A stretch of 64,000 bases of DNA from Flaccisagitta enflata. Lineage: Eukaryota; Chaetognatha; Sagittoidea; Aphragmophora. Numbering within the stretch: the stretch's first letter is position 1; every line of letters begins with the position of its first letter. The DNA is taken from contig OZ231126.1 in assembly GCA_965153355.1 (NCBI GenBank), forward strand, positions 110,360,001-110,424,000. Reading direction: 5' to 3'. The translations under genes and the position numbers were made by a program. Below the pieces are notes generated by a model. It was not told the DNA's origin. It made no database searches and worked only from the letters and a program-made list of their open reading frames with translations. Positions 31,901 through 43,630 of this stretch are shown piece by piece.

Positions 31901-34615
31901 CAGCAGACTCCAAATACTTAACGTTGTACTGACAATGAATGTCTAGCCAGCACCTTCTACTAATTTGGGGATGGGTCCAGCAGACACCCAGCAGACACCT
32001 TCTACTAATTTTGGGTATTGTTCCAGCAGACACCCAGCAGACACCAAATACTTAACTTTTTACTGACTATGAATGTCTACCAGGCATCTTCTATTAATGT
32101 GGGGATTGGACCAGCAGACACCCAGCAGACACCTACTACTATGTTGGGGATGGATCCAGCAGACACCCAGCAGACACCTAGTACTTAGCGCTGTACTGAC
32201 TCTATAAGTGTCTAGCAGGCAGCTTCTACTAATGAGGGGATTGGACCAGCAGACACCCAGCAGACACCTACTACTATGTTGGGGATGGATCCAGCAGACA
32301 CCCTGCAGACACCTAGTACTTAGCGCTGTACTGACTCTATAAATGTCTAGCAGGCGCCTTCTACTAATGTGGGGATTGGACCAGCAAACACCCAGCAGAC
32401 ACCTACTACTAAGTTGGAGATGGATCCAGCAGACACCCAGCAGACACCTGCTACTAAGTTGGGGATCGATCCAGCAGACACCCAGCAGAAACCAAATACT
32501 TAACGTTGTACTGACTATGAATATCTAGCAGGCACCTTCTACTAATTTGGGGATGGGTCCAGCAGACAGCCAGCAGACACCTACTACTAATTTAGGGATG
32601 GGTCCAGCAGTTACCCAGCAGACACCTACTACTAAGTTGGGGATGGATCCAGCAGACACCCAGCAGACACCTAGTACTTAGCACTGTACTGACTCTATCA
32701 ATGTCTAGCAGGCACCAACTACTAATGTGGGGATTGTACCAGCAGACACCCAGCAGACACCAAAAACTTAACGTTGTACTGACTATGAATGTCTAGCAGG
32801 CACCTTCTACTAATGTTGGGATTGGACCAGCAGACACCCAGCAGACACCTACTACTATGTTGGGGATGGATCCAGCAGACACCCATCAGACACCTAGTAC
32901 TTAGCGCTGTACTGACTCTATAAATGTCTAGCAGGCACCTTCTACTAATGTGGGGATTGTACCAGCAGACACCCAGCAGACACCTACTACTAAGTTGGGG
33001 ATGGATCATCAGACACCCAGCAGTCACCTACTTCTAATTTGGGGATGGATCCAGCAGACACCCAGCAGACACCAAATACTTAACGTTGTACTGACTATGA
33101 ATGTCTAGCAGGCACCTTCTTCTAAGTTGGGGATGGACTCAGCAGACACCCATGCAGACAGTTACTGTTAAGCTGGGGATGGGTCCAGCAGACACCCAGT
33201 AGACACCAAATACTTAACGTTGTACTGACTATGAATGTCTAGCAGGCACCTTCTACTAATGTGGGGATTGGACCAGCAGACACCCAGCAGACACCTACTT
33301 CTATGTTGGGGATGGATCCAGCAGAACCCAGCAGACACCTAGTACTTAGCGCTGTACTGACTCTATAAATGTCTAGCAGGCACCCTCTACTAATGTGGGG
33401 ATTGGACCAGCTGACACCCAGCAGACACCTACTACTAAGTTGGGGATGGATCCAGCAGACACCCAGCAGACACCTACTACTAAGTTGGGGATGGATCCAG
33501 CAGACACCCAGCAGACACCAAATACTTAACGTGGTACTGACTATGAATGTCTAGCAGGCACCTTCTACTAAGTTGGGGATAGACTCAGCAGACACCCAGC
33601 AGACACTTACTGCTAAGTTGGGGATGGGTCCAGCAGACACCCAGTAGACACCAAATACTTAACGTTGTACTGACTATGAATGGTTAGCAGGCACCTTCTA
33701 CTAATGTGGGGATTGGACCAGCAGACACCCAGCAGACACCTACTACTATGTTGGGGATGGATCAAGCACACACCCAGCAGACACCTTAGTACTTAGCACT
33801 GTACTGACTCTATAAATGTCTAGCAGGCACCTTCTACCAATGTGGGGATTGGACCAGCAGACACCCAGCAGACACCTACTTAGCTGTTGGGATGATCCAG
33901 ACACCAGCAGACACCTACTATTAAGTTTGGGATGGATCCGCAGACACCCAGCAGACACCAAATACTTAACGCTGTACTGACTATGAACATCTAGCAGGCA
34001 CCTTCTATTCACTTCTAGATGGTCCACACTCAGCAGACACCTACTATCTGGGATGGGTCCAGCAGACACCCAGCAGACACCAAATACTTTACTAATGCTG
34101 TACTGACTATGAATGTCTATCAGGCACCTTCTTCTACTTGGGGGATGGGTCCAGCAGATACTCCAGCAGACACCTACTACTAATTTGGGGCGGGTCCAGC
34201 AGACACCCAGCAGACACCAACTTACTTAACGCTGTACTGACTATGAATACCGCATAAGGCACCTTCTGTAATTGGGATTGGACCAGCAGACACCTAGCAG
34301 ACACTACCACTGCGTGCATTTTGACCCAGCAGACACCCATCAGACAACCCATACTTCTAGAGCCAGTAATGACTCTGTAAATGTCTAGCAGGCACCTTCT
34401 ACCAACGTGGGGATTAAAATAGCAGACACCCAGCAGACACCTACTACTATAGTGGGGATGGATCCAGCAGATATCCAGCAGACACCTGTACCTCTAGCGC
34501 TGTACTGACTCTATAAATGTTAGGAGGCACCTTCTACTAATGTGGGGATTGGACCAGCAGACACCGAGCAGACACCTACTACTAAGTTTGGGATGGATCC
34601 AGCAGACACCCAGCA
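28916..34615 (+). repeat. 45-bp minisatellite, forward half
   Basis: The basic unit is CCAGCAGACACCCAGCAGAC followed by ACCTACTACTAAGTTGGGGATGGAT (45 bp). Every few units it is replaced by variants containing AAATACTTAACGTTGTACTG or AGTACTTAGCGCTGTACTG plus ATGTCTAGCAGGCACC, giving an irregular higher-order pattern. The unit length is divisible by three, so open frames of 60-100 codons arise by chance on both strands. No protein is inferred. Confidence 0.95.
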
Positions 34616-37600
34616 GTAGTAGGTGTATGCTGGGTGTCTGCTGGATCCATCCCCAACTCAGTAGTAGGTGTCTGCTGGGTGCCTGCTGCACCTATCCCCA
34701 ACTTAGTAGAAGGTGTCTGCTGGGTGTCTGCTGGACCAATCCCCACATTAGTAGAAGGTGTCTGCTGGGTGTCTGCTGGACCCATCCCCAACTTAGTAGT
34801 AGGTGTCTGCTAGACTTTTTAGAGTCGTTACAAGTTAAGTATTAGGTGTCTGCTGGGTGTCTGCTGGACCCATCCCCAACTTTGTAGAAAATGTCTGCTG
34901 GGTGTCTGCTGGGTGTCTGCTGGACCAATCCCCACATTAGTAGAAGGTGTCTGATGTGTGCCTGTTTAACCCATCCGCACATTTGTAAAAGGTGTCTGCT
35001 GGGTGTCTGCTGAACAAATCCCCACATTAGTAGTAGGTGTCTGCTAGGTGTCTGCTGGACCCATCCCCAACTTAGTAGTAGGTGTCTGCTGGGTGTCTGC
35101 TGGACCAATCCCCTCATTAGTAGACGGTGTCTGCTGGGTGCCTGCTGGACCTATCCCCAACTTAGTAGAAGGTGTCTGCTGGGTGTCTGCTAGACTAATC
35201 CCCACATTAGTAGAAGGTGTCTGATGTGTGCCTGTTTAACCCATCTGCACATTAGTAGAAAGTGTCTGCTGGGTTTCTGCTGAACCAATCTCTACACTAG
35301 TAGAAGGTGTCTGCTTGGTGTCTCCAGGACACATCCCCACATTAGTAGAAGCTGTCTGCAGGGTATCTGCTGAGCAAATCACCACATGAGTAGTAAGTGT
35401 CTGCTAGGTGTCTGCTGGATCCAACTTCAACATAGTAGTAGGTGTCTGATGTGTTCGTTTAACCTCATCCGCACATTAGTAGAAGGTGTCTGCTGGTGTC
35501 TGCTGAACCAATCCTCACATTAGTAGAAGGTGTCTGCTGGGTGTCTGCTGGACCCATCCCCAACTTAGTAGTAGGTGTCTGCTGGGTGTCTGCTGGACCA
35601 ATCCCCTCATTAGTAGACGGTGTCTGCTGGGTGTCTGCTGACCCATCCCCAAATTAGTAGTAGGTGTCTGCTGGGTGCCCACACCTATCCCCAACTTAGT
35701 AGAAGGTGTGCCTTGCTGGGTGTCTGCTAGACCAATCCTACATTAGTAGAAGGTGTCTGCTGGGTGTCTGCTGACCCATCCCCAACTTAGTAGTAGGTGT
35801 CTGCTAGACTTTTATAGAGTCGTTACAAGTTAAGTATTAGAAATCTGCTATGTCTGCTGACACATCCCCAACTTTGTAGAAGGTGTCTGCTCTGAGTGTC
35901 TGCTGGACACATCCCCACATTAGTAGTAGGTGCCTGCTAGACATATTTAGAGTCAGTACAGAGTAAAGTATTAGGTGTCTGCTGGGTGTCTGCCGGACCA
36001 ATTCCCACATTAGTAGAAGGTGTCTGATGTGTGCCTGTTTAACCCATCCGCACATTAGTAGAAGGTGTCTGCTGGGTGTCTGCTGAACCAATCCCCACAT
36101 TAGTAGAAGGTGTCTGCTGGGTGTCTGCTGGTCCAATCCCCACATTAGTAGAAGGTGCCTGCTAGATATTTATAGAGTCAGTACAGCGCTAAGTACTAGG
36201 TGTCTGCTGGGTGTCTGCTGGATCAATCCCCAACATAGTACTATCTAGGCGGAAAAAATCTTTCGTCTTGTAACAAAAACATATTTATCGGTGTAAAAAT
36301 GCACACAAATCAATTACAAATCCATCAATAATTAATTTGAGCTTTCTTTGACTGAATCAAAGCAGCCATTTAATTTGGAAGGGATTTGTAGAGCTGTTCG
36401 AGATACTCAGGAGTGGAGGCTTTCCAGATCTTTCTCATGATTCTTTTTGTCTATTCTTTTGCTACATTTGGACTCACAGCATTCAAAAGAATCATCAAAT
36501 CACAGAAAAATTGGTGACTTAAATAAAGCCCTTCAAATTTTCAAGCAGGTGACGCAAATCGCATCTGTCTAGCTCAAGGCGTTTAGAAGTTATCAAAAAA
36601 AGAGTGAAATGACATCATCAGAAGATTGTGTAGAAATGGCAAAAGTGAAACTGAAGTATTTCAATCAAAGTAGAATAGCTTTTGAATGCATAGTGCTAGA
36701 GGGATGCGGTTTGCGTCAATCTCTTGCAAATTTGAAGGGCTTTATTTTTCTCACCAATTTTTTGACAATTGGTTGATTCTAACCCAAGATATGCATGTAA
36801 ACGTACCGAAAGATTTTTTCCGCCTATATAGTAGTAGGTGTCTGCTGGGTGTCTGCTGGTCCAATCCCCACATTAGTAGAAGGTGCCTGCTAGACATTCA
36901 TAGTCAGTACAATCTAGAACATAAGTATATCGACAGTATGGGGATTGGTTAATTTAACAGTATAGGAATCCCTGCCCAGTAGAAATGCTGGGTGTCTGCT
37001 GACCCATCCCCAAATTAGTAGGAAGGTGCCTGCTAGATATTCAAAGTCAAGACAAAGTTGTCTACTGGGTTTCAGCTGGGTGTCTGCTTGATCCATCCCT
37101 AACCTAGTAGTAGGTGTCTGCTGGGTGTCTGGTGCATCCATCCCCAACTTAGTAGTAGGGTGTCTGCTGGGTGTCTGATGGTCCAATCCCTACATTAGTA
37201 GAAGGTGCCTGCAAGAGATTTATAGAGTCAGTACAACGCTAAGTACTAGTTGTCTGCTTGGTGTCTGCTGGATCTATCCCCAACATAGTAGTAGGTGTCT
37301 GCCAAGGTCTGCTGTCCCCACATTAGTAGAAGGTGCCTGCTAGACATTCAGTCAGTACAACGTTAAGTATTTCGGTGTCTGCAAGGTGTCTGCTGGACCC
37401 ATCCCAAATTAGTAATAGGTGTCTGCTGGCAGTTCAAGGACCCATCCTGAAATTAGTGGCAGAGAGTGGTGTGCTTTGCTGATAATTCTCATAGTTAAGG
37501 CAATGCAAGTATTTAGTACTAGCTAGTGTTGCCTGCTAATCATCCCACTTAGCAGTAGGTAAAACTCAGCGGACCATCCCTTAATGAAGAAGGAAAACAT

Positions 37601-40600
37601 TGGTGCCCGTCTAACCCACACTAGGTGTGAATATATCACAGACATTTCATAGAGGCTGTGTTAGACTAAGTACCAGATGACACCTGCTAAAACTGCTAAC
37701 ATCCCAGTAAGAAGTCTGCTAAAATCTGCTTATGCTATCATCTCATATTTTGTTAAAGGTGCCTAACCATTCATAGTCAGTACAACGTTAAGTACTTGGT
37801 GTCTACTGGGTGTCTGCTGGACCCATCCCCAACTTAGCTTTAAGTGTCTGCTGGGTATCTGCCAAGTCCATCCCCAACTTAGTAGAAGGTGCCTGCTAGA
37901 CATTCATAGTCATTACAACGTCAAGTATTTGGTGTCTGCTGGGTGTCTGCTGGATCCATCCCCAACTTAGTAGTAGGTGTCTGCTGGGTGTCTGCTGGAT
38001 CCATCCCCAACTTAGTAGTAGGTGTCTGCTGGGTGTCTGCTGGTACAATCCCCACATTAGTAGAAGGTGCCTGCTAGACATTTATAGAGTCAGTACAGCG
38101 CTAAGTACTAGGTGTCTGCCGGGTGTCTGCTGGATCCATCCCCAACTTAGTAGTAGGTGTCTGCATGGTGTCTGCTGGATCCATCCCCAACTTAGTAGAA
38201 GGTGTCTGCTGGGTGTCTGATGGTCCAATCCCCACATTAGTAGAAGGTGCCTGCTAGACATTTATAGAGTCAGTCCAGCGCTAAGTACTAGGTGTCTGAT
38301 GGGTGTCTGCTGGATCCATCCCCAACATAGTTGTAGGTGTCTGCTGGGTGTCTGCTGGTCCAATCCCCACATTAGTAGAAGGTGCCTGCTAGACATTCAT
38401 AGTCAGTACAACGTTAAGTATTTGGTGTCTGCTTGGTGTCTGCTGGACCCATCCCCAAATTAGTGGTAGGTGTCTGCTGGGTTTCTGCTGGGTGTCTGCT
38501 GAGTCCATCCCCAACTTAGTAGAAGGTGCCTGCTAGACATTCATAGTGAGTACAACGTTAAGTATTTGGTGACTGCTGGGTGTCTGCTGATCCATCCCAA
38601 CTTAGTGAGGTGTCTGCTGGGTGTCTGCTGGATCCATCCCCAAACCCTAGTAGTAGGTCTTCTGCAAGTTCCGCTGGTACAACTCTCTACCATTAGTAGA
38701 AGGTGCCTGCTAGACATTTATAGGAGTCAGTACAGCTAAGTACTAGGTGTCTGATGGGTGTCTGCTGTATCCATCCCCAATATAGTAGTAGGTGTCTGCT
38801 GGGTGTCTGCTGGTCCAATCCCCACATTAGTAGAAGGTGCCTGCTAGACATTCACAGTCAGTACAACGTTAAGTATTTGGTGTCTGCTGGGTGTCTGCTG
38901 GACCCATCCCCAAATTAGTAGTAGGTGTCTGCTGGGTGTCTGCTGACCCCATCCCGAAATTAGTAGAAGGTGCCTGCTAGATATTCATAGTCAGTACAAC
39001 GTTAACTATTTGGTGTCTGCTGGGTGTCTGCTGATCCATCCCCAACTTAGCAGTGGCAGGTGCCCACAGTCTGCTGGATCCATCCCCACCCTAGTAGTAG
39101 GTGTCTGCTGGGTGTCTGCTGGTCCAATCCCCACATTAGTAGAAGGTGCCATATAGACATTCATAGAGTCAGTACAGCACTAAGTACTAGGTGTCTGCTG
39201 GGTGTCTGCTGGATCCATCCCTACCACGTATAGTAGTAGGTGTCTGCTGGGTGTCTGCTGGTCCAATCCCAACATTAGTAGAAGGTGCCTGCTAGACATT
39301 CATAGTCAGTACAACATTAAGCATTTGGTGTCTGCTGGGTGTCTTGCTGACCCATCCCCAACCTAGCAGTAAGTGTCTGCTGGGTGTCTGCTGAGTTCAT
39401 CCCCAACTTAGTAGAAGGTGCCTGCTAGACATTCATAGTCATACAACGTTAAGTATTTGGTGTCTGCTGGTTGTCTGCTGGATCCATCCCCAACTTAGTA
39501 GCAGGTGCTCCGCTGCGTTCAAGGGTCCAACTTCACATTAGTAGAAGGTGCCTACAACTATTCAGTCAGTACAACGTTAAGTATTTGGTGCTCCATTGTG
39601 TTCAAGGACCCATCCCCAAACTTAGCAGTAAGTGTCTGCTGGGTGTCTGCTGAGTCCATCCCCAACTTAGTAAAAGGTGCCTGCTAGACAATCATAGTCA
39701 GTACAACGTTAAGTATTTGGTGTCTGCTGGGTGTCTGCTGGATCCATCCCCAATTTAGTAGTAGGTGTCTGCTGGGTGTCTAATGCAGTAAAACTCTCTC
39801 ACATTAGTAGAAGGTTGCCTGCTAGACATTTATAGTCAGTACAGCGCTAAGTACAAGGTGTCTGATGGGTGTCTGCTGGATCCATCCCCAACATAGAAGT
39901 AGGTGTCTGCTGGGTGTCTGCTGGTCCAATCCCCACATTAGTAGAAGGTGCCTGCTAGACATTCATAGTCAGTACAATGTTAAGTATTTGGTGTCTACTG
40001 GGTGTCTGCTGGACCCATCCCCAACTTAGCAGTAAGTGTCTGCTGGGTGTCTGCTGAGTCCATCCCCAACTTAGTAAAAGGTGCCTGCTAGATAATCATA
40101 GTCAGTACAACGTTAAGTATTTGGTGTCTGCTGGGTGTCTGCTTGATCCAGTCAGTACAACGTTAAGTAGTAGGTGTCTGCTGGGTGTCTGCTGGATCCA
40201 TCCTCAACTTAGTAGTGGGTGACTGCTGGGTGTCTGCTGGCAAAATCCCCACATTAGTAGAAGGTGCCTGCTAGACATTTATAGTCAGTACAGCGCTAAG
40301 TACTAGGTGTCTGATGGGTGTCTGCTGGATCCATCCCCAACATAGTAGTAGGTGTCTGCTGGGTGTCTGCTGGTCCAATCCCCACATTAGTAGAAGGTGC
40401 CTGCCAGACATTCATAGTCAGTACAATGTTAAGTATTTCGTGTCTGCTGGGTGTCTGCTGGACCCATCCCCAAATTAGTAGTAGGTGTCTGCTGGGTGTC
40501 TGCTGACCCCATCCTAAAATTAGTAGAAGGTGCCTGCTAGATATTTATAGTCAGAACAACGTTAAGCATTTGGTGTCTGCTGGGTGTCTGCTGGATCCAT

Positions 40601-41533
40601 CCTCAACTTAGTAGTAGCCGTCAGCTGGGTGTCTGCTGGTCCAATCCTCACCCTAGTAGTAGGTGTCTGCTGGGTGTCTGCTGGTCCAACTCACATTAGT
40701 AGAAGGCATTTTGCTAGACAGTTATAGAGTCAGTACAGCGCTAAGTACTAGGTGTCTGCGCGGGTGTCTGCTGGATCCATCCTCAACATAGTAGTAGGTG
40801 TCTGCTGGATGTCTGCCGGGCCCAATCCTACATTAGCAGAAGGTGCCTCAAGTAGACATTCCAGTCAGTACAACGTTAAGTATTTGGTGTCTGCTGGGTG
40901 TCTGCTGGATCCATCCCCAACTTAGTAGTAGGTGTCTGCTGGGTGTCTGCTGGACCAATCCCCACATTAGTAGAAGGTGCCTGCTAGACATTCATAGTCA
41001 GTACAACGTTAACTATTTGGTGTCTGCTGGGTGTCTGCTGGATCCATCTCCAACTTAATAGTAGGTGTCTGCTGGGTGTCTGCTGGATCCATCCCCAACT
41101 TAGTAGTAGGTGTCTGCTGGGCCTCCAAGGGTCCAATCCCCACATTAGCAGAAGGTGCCTGCTAGACATTTATAGAGTCAGTGCAGCGCCTTAGTAGTAG
41201 GTGTCTGCTGGGTGTCTGCTGGATCCATCCCCAACTTAGTAGTAGGTGTCTGCTGGGTGTCTGCTGGTCCAATCCCCACATTAGTAGAAGGTGCCTGCTA
41301 GACATTCATAGTCAGTACAACGTTAAGTATTTGGTGTCTGCTGGTTGTCTGCTGGATCCATCCCCAACTTAGTAGTAGGTGTCTGCTGGGTGTCTGCTCG
41401 ATTTATCCCCATGGCTCTTATTTTTGGTGTCTGCTGAGGTGCCTGCTAGATCCATCCTCAAAAGAAGGAAAATTTTAGTGGAGGTGTCTGATGAGTCCAA
41501 GTGTCTGCTAGATCACAGGTTCCCATCATGGTA
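34616..41533 (-). repeat. 45-bp minisatellite, inverted half
   Basis: The same family continues on the opposite strand (GGTGTCTGCTGGGTGTCTGC). The outer boundary mirrors the other half: the unusual end units around 28930-29030 (CTTGGACTCATCAGACACC, AAAATAAGAGCCATGGGGAT) reappear inverted at 41400-41520. The whole block is therefore a palindrome with unequal arms. A MITE (36248-36824) and a badly degenerated stretch (37400-37780) lie inside. Confidence 0.95.
36248..36824. mobile_element. 577-bp MITE with GGCGGAAAAAATCTTTCG ends
   Basis: Perfect 18-bp terminal inverted repeats, GGCGGAAAAAATCTTTCG, are flanked by TA on both sides and interrupt the minisatellite. Inside, 36507-36575 pairs imperfectly with 36691-36762, forming a long hairpin. 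There is no transposase. TA duplication plus hairpin ends fit a Tc1/mariner-type MITE (inference). Confidence 0.75.
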
Positions 41534-43630
41534 TGGTTATTTGTTCAATATAAATAATAGGGATGTGCTGACTACCTTGCATCTTTTTATTTTGGGTTGA
41601 CATGAAATGTTTGAGGGAATGGTCTCAATCAGTGGAAAGGATTTTGGATTTTAGGCTGTGGGGTTGCATGAACCTTTTTACAATGGGAAGACTTAGATGG
41701 ATGTGGTCCAAAACAGCACAATCATCTGGTACTCTTTCTTGTCACTGTACTTGCAGCAAACAGCAGAATTATTGATTTTTTCCTGGTTGGTTCCTGGTGG
41801 GATTGTTGTCTTGAATTATTTCATGATTATGTTGAGATAGACTTAGTTATTTTGAATGCCAAGGATAGTTGTGATGGGTCTGGATTAAAACACCAGTGAG
41901 AGCTCCAAAGGCTCTCATCCTTTAGTAAAGTAGGGTTGAATAGTAATGTTGTCCAACTTTCATATATTTCAGTACCATGGTATAGAATGCCGGCTATCCC
42001 ATGTGGTTGATTCTCGATTCTTGCCTCTAATGGCATGGTTTTTAAATAAATATCATTCTTGATATCTAGATTATCCTTGGATAGCTACATCATCATTTGG
42101 TTATTTGTTCAATATAAATAACAGGGATGTGTTGACTACTTTGCATCTTTTTATTTTGGGTTGACATGGAATGTTTGAGGGTGGTTCCAACGGTCTCATT
42201 CAGTGGAAAGGATTTTGATTTTAGGTTGTGGGTTGCATGAACCTTTTACAATGGGAAGATCAGGTGGATGTGTGGTCCAAAACAGCACAATCGTCTGGTA
42301 CTCTTTCTTGTCACTGGTACTTGTAGCAAACAGGTTAGAATTATTGATTTCTTCCTGGTTGGTTCCTAGATGGATTGTTGTCCTGAATTATTTCATGATT
42401 ATGTTGAGATAGACTTAGTTATTTTGTCTAAGGATAGTTGTGATGGGTCCGATTAGTAACCACCAGTGAGAGCTCCAAAGGCTCTCATCCTTAAGCAAAG
42501 CAGGGTTGAGTAGCAGTGTTGTCCAACTTTCATATTTCAGTGCCATGGTATAGAATGCCGGCGATCCCATATGGCCGATTCTCGATTCTTGCCTCTAATG
42601 GTATGGTTTTAAATAAATACTGCCTTTTAATATCTAGATTATCCTTGATAGCTACATCATCATTTGGTTATTTGTTCAATATAAAGAACAGGGATGTGCT
42701 GACTACTTTGCATCTTTTTATTTTGGGTTGACATGAAATGTTTGGGGGAATGGTCTCAATCAGTGGAAAGGATTTGGATTTTAGGTTGTGGGTTGTATGA
42801 ACCTTTTACAATGGGAAGATCAGATGGATGTGTGGTCCAAAACAGCACAATCGTCTGGTACTCTTTCTTGTCACTGGTACTTGTAGCAAACAGGTTAGAA
42901 TTATTGATTTTTTCCTGGTTGGTTCCTGGTTGGATTGTTGTCTTGAATTATTTCATGATTATGTTGGGATAAACTTAGTTATTTTGAATGCCAAGGATAG
43001 TTGTGATGGGTCCGGATTAAACACCAGTGAGAGCTCCAGCTTTCATAAGTAAAGTAGGGTTGAGTAGTAGTGTTGTCCAACTTTCATATATTTCAGTGCC
43101 ATGGTATAGAATGCCGGCGATCCCATATGGTTGATTCTCGATTCTTGCCTCTAATGGTATGGTTTTTAACAACATTGCCTTTAATATCTAGATTATCCTT
43201 GGATAGCTACATCATCATTTGGTAATTTGTTCACTATAAATAATAGGGATGTGCTGACTACTTTGCATCTTTTTATTTTGGGTTGACATGAAATGTTTGA
43301 GGGAATGGTCTCAATCAGTGGAAAGGATTTTGATTTTAGGTTGTGGGTTGCATGAACCTTTTACAATGGGAAGATCAGATGGAGGTGTGGTCCAAAACAG
43401 CACAATCGTCTGGTACTCTTTCTTGTCACTGGTACTTGTAGCAAACAGGTTAGAATTATTGATTTTTTCCTGGTTGGTTCCTGGTTGGATAGTTGTCTTG
43501 AATTATTTCATGATTATGTTGAGTTATTGATTATTTTGAATGCTAAGGATAGTTGTGATGGGTCCGGATTAAACACCAGTGAGAGCTCCAAAGTTGAGGG
43601 TTGAGTAGTAGTGTTGTCCAACTTTCATAA
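41534..43630. repeat. About 560-bp tandem repeat, 3.7 units
   Basis: Units start at about 41537, 42102, 42666 and 43222 with TTATTTGTTCAATATAAA. By eye they are about 93-96% identical, with small indels. Each has an open frame of 70-80 codons on the plus strand (GLHEPFTMGRSDG). The minus strand has coding-like pieces (RIENQPHGIAGILYHGTEIY). It may be a tandemly duplicated exon or transposon fragment; the coding strand is undecided. Confidence 0.8.

Noticed and set aside
28916-41533. Many open frames of 60-107 codons with repeated CLLGVCW or SSRHLLL motifs, as if a Cys/Trp repeat protein
   Set aside because: The repeat unit is 45 bp, divisible by three, so frames stay open by chance on both strands; there is no start context, splice site or composition bias.
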